A stretch of DNA of 64,000 nt from Sulfurisoma sediminicola. Its GTDB lineage: Bacteria; Pseudomonadota; Gammaproteobacteria; Burkholderiales; Rhodocyclaceae. Under the pieces are notes generated by a model. It saw only the letters and a program-made list of their open reading frames with translations, was not told the origin of the DNA and ran no database searches. Position numbers and translations under genes: made by a program. The stretch spans positions 124,001-188,000 of the forward strand of contig NZ_BHVV01000003.1 in NCBI RefSeq assembly GCF_003865015.1, in the 5' to 3' direction. Shown here piece by piece: positions 16,421 through 24,780 of the stretch (its first letter is position 1; every line of letters begins with the position of its first letter).

Positions 16421-18652
16421 ATGTCCCCGATGAAACAGAATCTGCCCCGCTTCCTGCTCGGATTGCTGGTGCTGGCCGTGCTGCTCGGCCACGCGGCCGG
16501 CATCTATCGCATCGGCGTCATCGAGCACTTCGACGCGATCATCTACGACACCAAGGTGCGGCTGACCATGCCGCGCAATGTCGACGACCGCTTGGTCATC
16601 CTCGACATCGACGAGAAAGCCCTGGCCGAGGTCGGGCGCTGGCCATGGAATCGCGAGCGCATGGCGACGCTGATGAACAAGCTGTTCGACCGCAACGGCA
16701 TCGCGCTGCTCGGATTCGACATCGTCTTTGCCGAACGCGATGCCAGTTCCGGCCTGCCGGTGCTGGAGTCGCTGGCGAAGAAGGACGGGCGCGAGGCGGC
16801 CGCGATTCAGGGGGTGCTGAAGGAACTGCGGCCGACGCTGGACTACGATGCGCTTTTCGCCGCGTCGCTGAAGAAGCGTGCCATCGTCCTCGGTTACTAC
16901 CTCTCGAGCAAGGAGGGCGGCACCAGCTCCGGCGCCTTGCCGCCGCCGACCCTGCCGGCGGGAACGTTCGCCGGACGCAACATCGCCTTCACCAGCTGGA
17001 CGAACTACGGGGGCAACCTGCCGGAGTTCCAGAAGAATGCCGCCAGCGGTGGCCACTTCAACCCGCTGGTGGACTTCGATGGCATGTCGCGCCGGGTGCC
17101 GGTGCTGGCCGAATACAACGGTGCGTACTACGAGTCATTGTCGCTGGCGATGGTGCGGGCGCTGCTCGGTTTCCCGCCGGTCGTGCCGGGCTATGCCGAG
17201 GGTAGCGACAAGAGCTATGCCGGCCTCGAATGGCTGGAATTGCCGACCGCGCGCGGTACGCTGCGCGTCCCGGTCGACGCCAACGTCGCGGCCTTGGTCC
17301 CCTACCGCGGCTTCCAGGGCAGCTACCGGTACATTTCAGCGGCCGATGTGCTCGCCGATCGCATTCCCGCCGAGCAGCTGCAGGGCAAGATCGTGCTGAT
17401 GGGCACCACGGCGCCCGGCCTGATGGACCTGCGCGCCACGCCGGTCGGTGCAACCTACCCCGGCGTCGAGGTCCACGCCAACCTGATCTCGGGCATGCTC
17501 GATGGCGCCGTCAAGTACCGTCCGGCCTATGTGCTTGGCGCCGATGTCGTGCTGGTACTGCTCGCCGGTGCGGTGATGACTTTCCTGCTGCCCCTGCTTT
17601 CGCCCTTCCGCGCCAGCATCGTCGCCCTGATCGTGCTGCTGTTCTTGCTCTCGGTGAACCTTGCCTTCTGGCACGTCGGCAACATGGTCCTGCCGCTGGC
17701 CACCGGCCTGCTGCTGGTGATGCTGCTCTACGCATTGAACATGTCCTGGGGCTATTTCGTCGAATCGAAGGCCAAGCGCCAGTTCACCGAGCTGTTCGGC
17801 CAGTATGTGCCGCCCGAACTGGTCGACGAGATGGCGAAGAACCCCGAGGGTTACACCATGGACGGCCGCAAGGCCGAACTGACGGTGCTGTTCTCCGACA
17901 TTCGCGGCTTCACGACGATCTCGGAAGGGCTGCAGCCGGACCAGTTGGCGACCCTGATGAACCTCTACCTCGGTTCGATGACCGAGGTCATCCGCAAGCG
18001 CCGCGGCACGCTCGACAAGTACATCGGCGACGCCATCATGGCTTTCTGGGGTGCGCCGGTGGGCGACGCCGAACATGCCAGGAACGCCGTGATCACGGCG
18101 ATGGAAATGCAGCGGGCGCTGCACGACCTCAATCCCGAGTTGCTGGCCAAGGGTTGGCCCGAACTGAAGATCGGCGTCGGCGTCAACACCGGCACCATGA
18201 CCGTCGGCGACATGGGCTCGCCGGTGCGCAAGGCCTACACGGTGATGGGCGACGCGGTGAACCTCGGCTCCCGGCTGGAAGGCATCACCAAGCAGTACGG
18301 CGTCGGCATCATCGTCGGCGAGGGTACCCGCGAGCTGACCAAGAAAGACTTCGTCTATCGCGAGCTCGACCGGGTGCGGGTCAAGGGCAAGGCCGAGCCG
18401 GTCGGCATCTACGAGCCGCTCGGTCTCGAGGGCCAGGTTGCCAAGGAGGATCTGGAGGAACTCAAGCTGTGGAACCAGGCCCTGCGGGCCTATCGTTCCC
18501 AGGACTGGGACCAGGCCGAGGTCATGCTGCTCAACCTGTCGCGCATCCACCAGTGTTACCTGTATGATCTCTACGCCAAGCGTGTCGCCCATTGCCGCAA
18601 GGAGCCCCCGGGCGAGGGCTGGGACGGCGTGACGACATTCGAGACCAAGTGA
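16421..18652 (+). CDS. CHASE2-domain class III adenylate/guanylate cyclase
   Basis: A 743-aa membrane cyclase. It has a signal anchor (about residues 8-30), CHASE2 sensor (about 35-340), three hydrophobic helices (about 367-445) and a class III cyclase catalytic domain (about 475-650). The metal-binding residues are present at F-S-D-I (Asp493) and in YIGDAIMAFWGAP (Asp537). A helical C-terminal extension of about 70 residues follows. It makes cAMP or possibly cGMP. The adjacent phosphodiesterase-like and cyclic-nucleotide-binding genes suggest a local circuit. Starts at 16421 and 16430 are both possible. Confidence 0.92.
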   Translation: MSPMKQNLPRFLLGLLVLAVLLGHAAGIYRIGVIEHFDAIIYDTKVRLTMPRNVDDRLVILDIDEKALAEVGRWPWNRERMATLMNKLFDRNGIALLGFDIVFAERDASSGLPVLESLAKKDGREAAAIQGVLKELRPTLDYDALFAASLKKRAIVLGYYLSSKEGGTSSGALPPPTLPAGTFAGRNIAFTSWTNYGGNLPEFQKNAASGGHFNPLVDFDGMSRRVPVLAEYNGAYYESLSLAMVRALLGFPPVVPGYAEGSDKSYAGLEWLELPTARGTLRVPVDANVAALVPYRGFQGSYRYISAADVLADRIPAEQLQGKIVLMGTTAPGLMDLRATPVGATYPGVEVHANLISGMLDGAVKYRPAYVLGADVVLVLLAGAVMTFLLPLLSPFRASIVALIVLLFLLSVNLAFWHVGNMVLPLATGLLLVMLLYALNMSWGYFVESKAKRQFTELFGQYVPPELVDEMAKNPEGYTMDGRKAELTVLFSDIRGFTTISEGLQPDQLATLMNLYLGSMTEVIRKRRGTLDKYIGDAIMAFWGAPVGDAEHARNAVITAMEMQRALHDLNPELLAKGWPELKIGVGVNTGTMTVGDMGSPVRKAYTVMGDAVNLGSRLEGITKQYGVGIIVGEGTRELTKKDFVYRELDRVRVKGKAEPVGIYEPLGLEGQVAKEDLEELKLWNQALRAYRSQDWDQAEVMLLNLSRIHQCYLYDLYAKRVAHCRKEPPGEGWDGVTTFETK

Positions 18653-18688
18653 TGACGTGGATGAAGGCGAGCGCATGAGGGCTGGGGT

Positions 18689-19456
18689 ATGAAGGTTCGC
18701 ATCCTGGGCTGCAGCGGCGGCATCGGCGGCCGCCACCTGCGCACGACCTCGATACTGGTCGACAACGACATCCTGATCGACGCCGGCACCGGCGTTGCCG
18801 ACCTGTCGATCGCCGAGCTGGCGCAGATCGACCATGTGTTCCTGACCCACAGCCACCTGGACCACATCGCCAGCCTGCCGCTGCTGATCGACACCGTCGG
18901 CGACATGCGCAACCGGCCGCTGACGGTGCATGCGACTGACGCCACCATCGAAATCATGCGGGCCCACATCTTCAACTGGGCGATATGGCCGGATTTCTGC
19001 GAGATTCCGAATCCGACGAAGCCCTTCATGCGCTACGAGAACCTGGCGATGGGCGAGACGGTCGATCTCGAGGGGCGCCGCATCACTGCCCTGCCGGCCA
19101 ATCACACCGTTCCCGCCGTGGGCTACCAGCTCGATTCGGGGACTGCCAGCCTGGCTTTTTCGGGCGACACCGGTCCCTGTCCGGAACTCTGGGCCGCCGT
19201 CAACAAGATCGACAACCTGCGCCACCTGATCATCGAAACCGCCTTCTCCAATCGCGAGCGGCGGCTGGCGATGACCTCCAAGCACCTGTGCCCCAGCATG
19301 CTGGTCGAGGAACTGGCCTATCTGCAGCGTGACGTCGAGATCTACATCACCCATCTCAAGCCGGGACAGATCGAACTGACCATGCAGGAGATCGAGGACG
19401 GCGTGGGCGAGCTGCGTCCGCGCATGCTGCAGAACAATCAGGTGTTCGAACTCTAG
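18689..19456 (+). CDS. Metallo-beta-lactamase-fold phosphodiesterase (class II cNMP PDE-like)
   Basis: A 255-aa soluble MBL-fold hydrolase. The metal motif THSHLDH is at about residues 53-59, followed by NHTVPAVGY, the FSGDTGP Asp block and ITHLKPGQIE, so all metal-ligand positions look intact. The layout resembles class II 3-prime,5-prime-cyclic-nucleotide phosphodiesterases. Its place directly between the cyclase and a cyclic-nucleotide-binding protein supports cNMP hydrolysis. That substrate is inferred from context. Confidence 0.85.
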   Translation: MKVRILGCSGGIGGRHLRTTSILVDNDILIDAGTGVADLSIAELAQIDHVFLTHSHLDHIASLPLLIDTVGDMRNRPLTVHATDATIEIMRAHIFNWAIWPDFCEIPNPTKPFMRYENLAMGETVDLEGRRITALPANHTVPAVGYQLDSGTASLAFSGDTGPCPELWAAVNKIDNLRHLIIETAFSNRERRLAMTSKHLCPSMLVEELAYLQRDVEIYITHLKPGQIELTMQEIEDGVGELRPRMLQNNQVFEL

Positions 19457-19465
19457 GTCCGGCGG

Positions 19466-20554
19466 ATGGGTGCGAACAGCAGCGACACTGTCGTTCCGAC
19501 CCTTGCCCGGCTGCAGCCGCTGGCGGCCCTCGGCGCCGACAGCCTGCGTGGGCTGGCACCGCATTGCCATCGCGAACGGGTGACGCGCAACCTCGACCCG
19601 TTCCAGTTGCGCGACTGGCAGGGCCAGGTGGTCTACCTGGTCAAGGGCGAACTCAAGCTGGAATTCGATGACGGCGCGATCCAGGTCATCGTCGGCGGCT
19701 GGGGCGACGCCCTCTTTCCCATCGGCCGCGGGCGGCTGGTGCCGGTAGCGACCAAGGCGATCACCGATGTGGAAATGCTGCGTTTCGACGAAGATCTCGT
19801 CGACATCATGATGACGTGGGACCAGATCGCCGCTTCCGGCCAGCAAGTCGCCGAAGGCGAGGCTGCCAACTGGCGCACCATGTCCGGCATGTTCACGGTG
19901 CAGAGCCTGACGCAGGGCGTGTTCGCGTCGATGCCGCCGGCCAACATCGAGCGTCTGCTGGGTCGTTTTCAGCGCATCCCGGTCAAGCGCAGCCAGCAGA
20001 TCATCCGCCAGGGCGACCCCGGCGACTACTACTACCTGATCGAACGCGGCCGCTGCACGGTCACGCGCGAAGTGGCGGGCGCCCGCGTCGAGCTGGCCGA
20101 ATTGCGCGCGGGCGATTCCTTCGGCGAGGAGGCGCTCGTTGCCGACACGGTGCGCAATGCGACGGTGGCGATGAGGACCGATGGCGTGCTGTTGCGCCTG
20201 GACAAGGCCGACTTCATGGAGTTGTTGCGCGAGCCGTTGCTGCAACGGCTGTCGCCGACAGAGGCGCAGCAGCGAATTGCTGCCGGCGCCCAATGGATCG
20301 ACGTACGCTTCCCGGCCGAGTACAAGTGCGATGGCCTGGCCGGCGCCATCAATGTTCCGGTCAACGAGATCCGCCAAGCCGCCGCCGGACTCGATCCGTC
20401 CAGGGAGTACATCGTCTATTGCCAGACCGGGCGGCGCAGTTCTGCCGCCGCCTTCCTGCTGTCACAGCGCAGCCTGCATGCCCATCTGCTCGAAGGCGGC
20501 CTCAAAGCGCTGCTTGCCAGCGGCACAAGCACTTCCAACAAGGGTTTGACATGA
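19466..20554 (+). CDS. Cyclic-nucleotide-binding protein fused to a rhodanese domain
   Basis: A 362-aa cytoplasmic protein. The N-terminal third resembles a degenerate cNMP-binding barrel (about residues 10-130). It is followed by a clearer CNB domain (about 150-260, with GDPGDYYYLIERG and the ELRAGDSFGEEALV phosphate-binding cassette) and a C-terminal rhodanese domain (about 262-355) with active-site Cys319 in YCQTGRRSS. The rhodanese may carry sulfane sulfur or act as a redox sensor. The gene lies 9 bases after the phosphodiesterase gene and overlaps the next start as ATGA. Confidence 0.9.
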   Translation: MGANSSDTVVPTLARLQPLAALGADSLRGLAPHCHRERVTRNLDPFQLRDWQGQVVYLVKGELKLEFDDGAIQVIVGGWGDALFPIGRGRLVPVATKAITDVEMLRFDEDLVDIMMTWDQIAASGQQVAEGEAANWRTMSGMFTVQSLTQGVFASMPPANIERLLGRFQRIPVKRSQQIIRQGDPGDYYYLIERGRCTVTREVAGARVELAELRAGDSFGEEALVADTVRNATVAMRTDGVLLRLDKADFMELLREPLLQRLSPTEAQQRIAAGAQWIDVRFPAEYKCDGLAGAINVPVNEIRQAAAGLDPSREYIVYCQTGRRSSAAAFLLSQRSLHAHLLEGGLKALLASGTSTSNKGLT

Positions 20555-22932
20555 GCACCACAATGTCCTCGCCACAGGATCCGGGCGGCCTCTCCGATGT
20601 CGGCAGCCGCCTGGCCTTCTTCAAGAACCTGCAGACCGTCACCAACAAGATCCACGCGACGTCGAACGTCGACGAGATCATGCTGGAGCTGTCGCAGGAC
20701 GTCTGCAGCCTGTTCAATGCCGATCGCCTGACCATCTATTCCATCGGCGAGGACAAGGCCTCGATCGTTTCCAAGGTCAAGACCGGCCTCAATTCCTTCA
20801 AGGACCTGAAGCTGCCGATCGCCGACCAGAGCATCGCCGGGCACGTCGCGCTGGCGCGCAAGATCGTCAACATTCGCGACGTCTATGACGACGGCGAGCT
20901 CAAGGCGATCCACCCGCAATTGCGCTTCCTGCAGGAAGTGGACAAACGCACCGGTTACCGCACCAAGCAGATGCTGGTGGCGCCGATCGTCGATCTCCAG
21001 AACGGCGAACTCATGGGCGTCGCCCAGATCATCAACAACAAGGCCGGCGTGCCCTTCGCCGCGGTGGCCGAGGAAGGCATCAAGGGCCTCTGCGAAACGC
21101 TGGCGATCGCCTTCAGCCAGCGCAACAAGCCGGCGCAGGTGGCCAAGTCCAAGTACGACCATCTGGTGCTGGATGCGATCATCGCCGCGCCGGAACTCGA
21201 ACTGGCGACCCGCACGGCGCGGCGCAAGAACGTAGACGTCGAGGAGATTCTCATCACCGAGATGCAGGTGCAGCCCGACAAGATCGGCGCCGCGCTGTCC
21301 AAGTTCTTCGGCGTACCCTACGAGCCGTTCCGCAATGACCGCATCAAGCCCGTGGATCTGATGAAGAACCTGCGGCGCGAGTATGTCGAGCAGAACCAGT
21401 GGCTTCCGGTCGAGGAGACTTCCGAAGGGATCATGGTGTTGTGCATGGATCCCGAGCAGGTCAAGGGTTCTCGCGTCGTCAACAACGTTTTCTCCCGCGC
21501 CAAGATCGCCTACCGCGTGACCACCATCCGCGAGTTCAGGCAGACGATGGATCTCTTCTTCGGCGGCGGCGGGGCGACGCCGTTTACCGACGACACATCG
21601 GTCGGCGACCTCCTGTCAACGCTGGATCAGGGTGAAGAGTCGGGCGAGGGCCTCGCCGAGGACGTCTCCGCCGCAGCGGACAACGAACTGGTCAAACTGG
21701 TGAACAAGGTGATCGTCGACGCCTATCAGCAGGGCGCCTCCGACATCCACATCGAGCCCGGCATCGGCAAGGACAAGGTCTCGATCCGCTTCCGCAAGGA
21801 CGGCTCGCTCGCCAAGTACATCGAGATTCCCGCCAGTTACCGCGCCGCCATCGCCGCCCGCCTCAAGATCATGTGCGACCTCGATATCGCCGAGCGGCGC
21901 AAGCCGCAGGACGGCAAGATCAAGTTCAAGAAGTTCGGCCCGCTCGACATCGAGCTGCGCGTTGCCACCATCCCGACTACCGGCGGCGTCGAGGACATCG
22001 TGATGCGCATCCTGGCGGGCGGCGAGCCGATTCCGATCGACAAGCTCGGCGTGCTGCCGATCAACCTGACCAAGCTCAAGGAATGCATCTCCAAGCCCTA
22101 TGGCCTGTTCTTCGTCTGTGGCCCGACCGGCTCGGGCAAGACGACGACGCTGCACTCGGTGCTCGGCTTCCTCAACACGCCCGACACCAAGATCTGGACC
22201 GCGGAAGACCCGGTCGAAATCACCCAGAAGGGCCTGCGCCAGGTGCAGGTCAACAAGAAGGCCGGACTGGACTTCCCCATGGTGATGAAGGCCTTCCTTC
22301 GTGCCGATCCGGACATCATCATGGTCGGCGAGATGCGCGACGCCGAAACCACCGGCATCGGCATCGAGGCCTCGCTCACCGGCCACCTCGTGTTCGCCAC
22401 GTTGCACACCAACAGCGCGCCGGAATCCATCATCCGCCTGCTCGACATGGGCATGGATCCCTTCAACTTTTCCGATGCCCTGCTCGGCATCCTGGCCCAG
22501 CGCCTGGCCAAGCGCCTGTGCAAGTGCAAGGAGTTCTACTCGCCGGATGCCGACGAAGTGCGGTTGTTCATGACCGAATACTGCTCCGAGCTGGTGAATA
22601 CGGACAACTTCAAGAAGGACCAGCGGGCGGCCATGGAGGCGACCTACCAGCGACTGGTCAAGGATTACGGCAAGGACGGCAAGCTGCAGTTTCCCCGGGC
22701 CAAGGGCTGCGACACTTGCGGCGGGTCCGGCTACAAGGGCCGGGTCGGCTTGCACGAGCTGATGGTCGGCACCGAACCGACGAAGAAGCTGATACAGGAG
22801 CACGCCAGGGTGTCGCAGCTCTTCGCCCAGGCGCTGCAGGACGGCATGCTGACGCTGAAAATGGACGGGATGGAAAAGGTGTTGCAGGGCGTCACCGATC
22901 TCAAGCAGGTGCGCGCAGTCTGCATCAAATGA
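20551..22932 (+). CDS. GAF-domain PilB/GspE-type secretion ATPase
   Basis: A 793-aa protein. It has an N-terminal GAF domain (about residues 20-190), a GspE/PilB N-domain related to MshEN modules (about 200-330) and a type II/IV secretion ATPase domain. Walker A GPTGSGKTT is at 524-532, followed by the VGEMRDAET Walker B and TLHTNSAPE histidine box. Cys pairs in the LCKCKEF and CDTCGGSGYKGR segments form the usual zinc site. Such ATPases power pilus extension or type II secretion. The GAF fusion and the signalling operon suggest a ligand-controlled motor. The ATG overlaps the upstream stop. Confidence 0.92.
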   Translation: MSTTMSSPQDPGGLSDVGSRLAFFKNLQTVTNKIHATSNVDEIMLELSQDVCSLFNADRLTIYSIGEDKASIVSKVKTGLNSFKDLKLPIADQSIAGHVALARKIVNIRDVYDDGELKAIHPQLRFLQEVDKRTGYRTKQMLVAPIVDLQNGELMGVAQIINNKAGVPFAAVAEEGIKGLCETLAIAFSQRNKPAQVAKSKYDHLVLDAIIAAPELELATRTARRKNVDVEEILITEMQVQPDKIGAALSKFFGVPYEPFRNDRIKPVDLMKNLRREYVEQNQWLPVEETSEGIMVLCMDPEQVKGSRVVNNVFSRAKIAYRVTTIREFRQTMDLFFGGGGATPFTDDTSVGDLLSTLDQGEESGEGLAEDVSAAADNELVKLVNKVIVDAYQQGASDIHIEPGIGKDKVSIRFRKDGSLAKYIEIPASYRAAIAARLKIMCDLDIAERRKPQDGKIKFKKFGPLDIELRVATIPTTGGVEDIVMRILAGGEPIPIDKLGVLPINLTKLKECISKPYGLFFVCGPTGSGKTTTLHSVLGFLNTPDTKIWTAEDPVEITQKGLRQVQVNKKAGLDFPMVMKAFLRADPDIIMVGEMRDAETTGIGIEASLTGHLVFATLHTNSAPESIIRLLDMGMDPFNFSDALLGILAQRLAKRLCKCKEFYSPDADEVRLFMTEYCSELVNTDNFKKDQRAAMEATYQRLVKDYGKDGKLQFPRAKGCDTCGGSGYKGRVGLHELMVGTEPTKKLIQEHARVSQLFAQALQDGMLTLKMDGMEKVLQGVTDLKQVRAVCIK

Positions 22933-23100
22933 CAATGCGGCCCGCTCCCCCCGGCCCCCTCTCGCGAGGGGGAGCCTGCGTCCTCGTTGTGCTCAACTGT
23001 CACGGGGCACTTCGTGCTGGTGCCGGGACGGATTGCGGCTTCGCCGCGTGCCGTCCGGCCTTGGGGCGGCCCTGCGGCCGGACTGTACCGCGAGGTTGAG
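22933..23100 (+). other. 168-bp spacer with two GC stem-loops inside the signalling cluster
   Basis: CCCCCTC (22955-22961) pairs with GAGGGGG (22966-22972). A second set of GCGGC/GCCGC hairpins lies at about 23034-23095. There is no T-run, so these may attenuate or stabilise the mRNA rather than terminate it. No gene is seen here. Confidence 0.4.
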
Positions 23101-24720
23101 ATGGATTCGGTCGAAGACCTGTTCCGCCGACTCGAGCAGCTCAACGCCATTGGCGCCGCTCTCTCCAAGGAGCGCGACATCAATCGGCTGCTCGAGAACA
23201 TCCTGGTCGCCGCCAAGACCATCACCCACGCCGACGGCGGCACGCTCTACCGCATTACCGAAGACGGCCAGGCGCTGCGCTTCGAGATCGTGCGCACGGA
23301 TTCGCTGAACATCGCGCTGGGCGGTACGACCGGCAAGCCGATCACATTTCCCGATCTGCCCCTCCACGACGAGGCGGGCAAACCGAACAATTTCCTCGTC
23401 GCCGCCTACGCCGCTCTCCACGACGCGACGGTGAATGTCGCCGACGCCTACACCGAGGCGGGGTTCGATTTCTCCGGTACCCGCAAGTTCGACCAGCGCA
23501 CCGGCTATCGCTCGCAGTCGTTCCTGACGGTGCCGCTGAAGAACCACGAGAACGAGATCATCGGCGTTCTCCAGCTCATCAATGCCATACACCAGGAGAG
23601 CGGCAAGGTCGTACCGTTCTCCGCCGCCGACCAGCGCCTGGCCGAATCGCTCGCCTCGCAGGCGGCGATCGCGCTGACCAACCGCCAGTTGATCTCCCAG
23701 CTGGAAACCCTGTTCGAATCCTTCATCAACCTCATCAACCTCGCCATCGACGAGAAGTCGCCCTACACGGGCGGGCACTGCCAGCGCGTGCCCGAACTGA
23801 CGATGATGATCGCCGAGGCCGTCAATGCCACCACCGACGGCCCGCTGGCGGACTTCCAGATGACCGACAAGGACCGCTACGAGCTGAAGATCGCGGGCAT
23901 GTTGCATGATTGCGGCAAGGTCACCACGCCGGTGCATGTCGTCGACAAGGCCACCAAGCTGCAGACGCTGTTCGATCGCATCTATCTGGTCGATACCCGT
24001 TTCGAGGTGCTCAAGCGCGATGCCGAGATCGATGCGCTGCGCCAGCAACTGGCCCTGCGTGAAAGGCGCGATACCGCCGCCGAGGAGGCGATCCGCGGCC
24101 GTTACCAGGCGGAACTGACCGCGTTGCAGGATGAACGCGAATTCCTGCGCAAGTCGAATGTCGGCGTCGAAGCCATGTCCGAGGCCGATCAGCAGCGCGT
24201 GCGCGACATCGGCCGGCAACACAAGTGGCGCAACGTCGAAGGCGTCGAGGCGGATTTCCTCACCGCCGACGAGATCGAGAACCTCAGCATTCGCGCCGGC
24301 ACGCTGACGCAGAAGGAGCGCGAGATCATCAATTACCACATCGTCGCGACGATCAAGATGCTCGAACAGCTGCCTTGGCCCAAGCACCTGCAGAACGTGC
24401 CCGAGTACGCCGGCGGCCATCATGAGCGCATGGACGGCAAGGGCTACCCGAAGGGACTGACGCGCGAGCAGATGTCGCTGCAGGCACGGATGATGGGCAT
24501 CGCAGACATTTTCGAGGCACTGACCGCGCGCGACCGGCCGTACAAGCACGGCATGAAGCTGTCGCAGGCGATGTCCATCATGGAGAATTTCAGGAAGAAC
24601 GGGCACATCGATCCCGACTTGTTCGATGTCTTCGTGCGCCAGGGCGTCTTCGGCAAGTACGCGGCACGCTTTCTCGATGGCGCACAGATCGATATGGCGG
24701 ATGTCGCCACACCCGATTGA
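23101..24720 (+). CDS. GAF domain HD-GYP phosphodiesterase with a long insertion
   Basis: A 539-aa protein. The GAF domain (about residues 10-205) precedes an HD-GYP domain, the family that degrades c-di-GMP. The H-D pair is at 269-270 (MLHDCGK), and HHERMDGKGYP carries G-Y-P at 448-450. In ordinary HD-GYP domains these two motifs lie about 65 residues apart; here they are about 180 apart, with an inserted charged, coiled-coil-like helix (about 305-360). The metal residues look intact. The start at 23101 has AGGTTGAG before it. It is probably the c-di-GMP arm of the cluster. Confidence 0.9.
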   Translation: MDSVEDLFRRLEQLNAIGAALSKERDINRLLENILVAAKTITHADGGTLYRITEDGQALRFEIVRTDSLNIALGGTTGKPITFPDLPLHDEAGKPNNFLVAAYAALHDATVNVADAYTEAGFDFSGTRKFDQRTGYRSQSFLTVPLKNHENEIIGVLQLINAIHQESGKVVPFSAADQRLAESLASQAAIALTNRQLISQLETLFESFINLINLAIDEKSPYTGGHCQRVPELTMMIAEAVNATTDGPLADFQMTDKDRYELKIAGMLHDCGKVTTPVHVVDKATKLQTLFDRIYLVDTRFEVLKRDAEIDALRQQLALRERRDTAAEEAIRGRYQAELTALQDEREFLRKSNVGVEAMSEADQQRVRDIGRQHKWRNVEGVEADFLTADEIENLSIRAGTLTQKEREIINYHIVATIKMLEQLPWPKHLQNVPEYAGGHHERMDGKGYPKGLTREQMSLQARMMGIADIFEALTARDRPYKHGMKLSQAMSIMENFRKNGHIDPDLFDVFVRQGVFGKYAARFLDGAQIDMADVATPD

Positions 24721-24780
24721 GCGAAAAGGTCGGCGCTGCCACCACGGCGACGGGCGCTGCCGCAGTCTGTGGGGCGTGAG

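Noticed and set aside
17336-20377. A 1013-codon open frame on the minus strand
   Set aside because: It is antisense to the cyclase, phosphodiesterase and CNB genes; its His/Arg/Gln-rich translation shows no domain.
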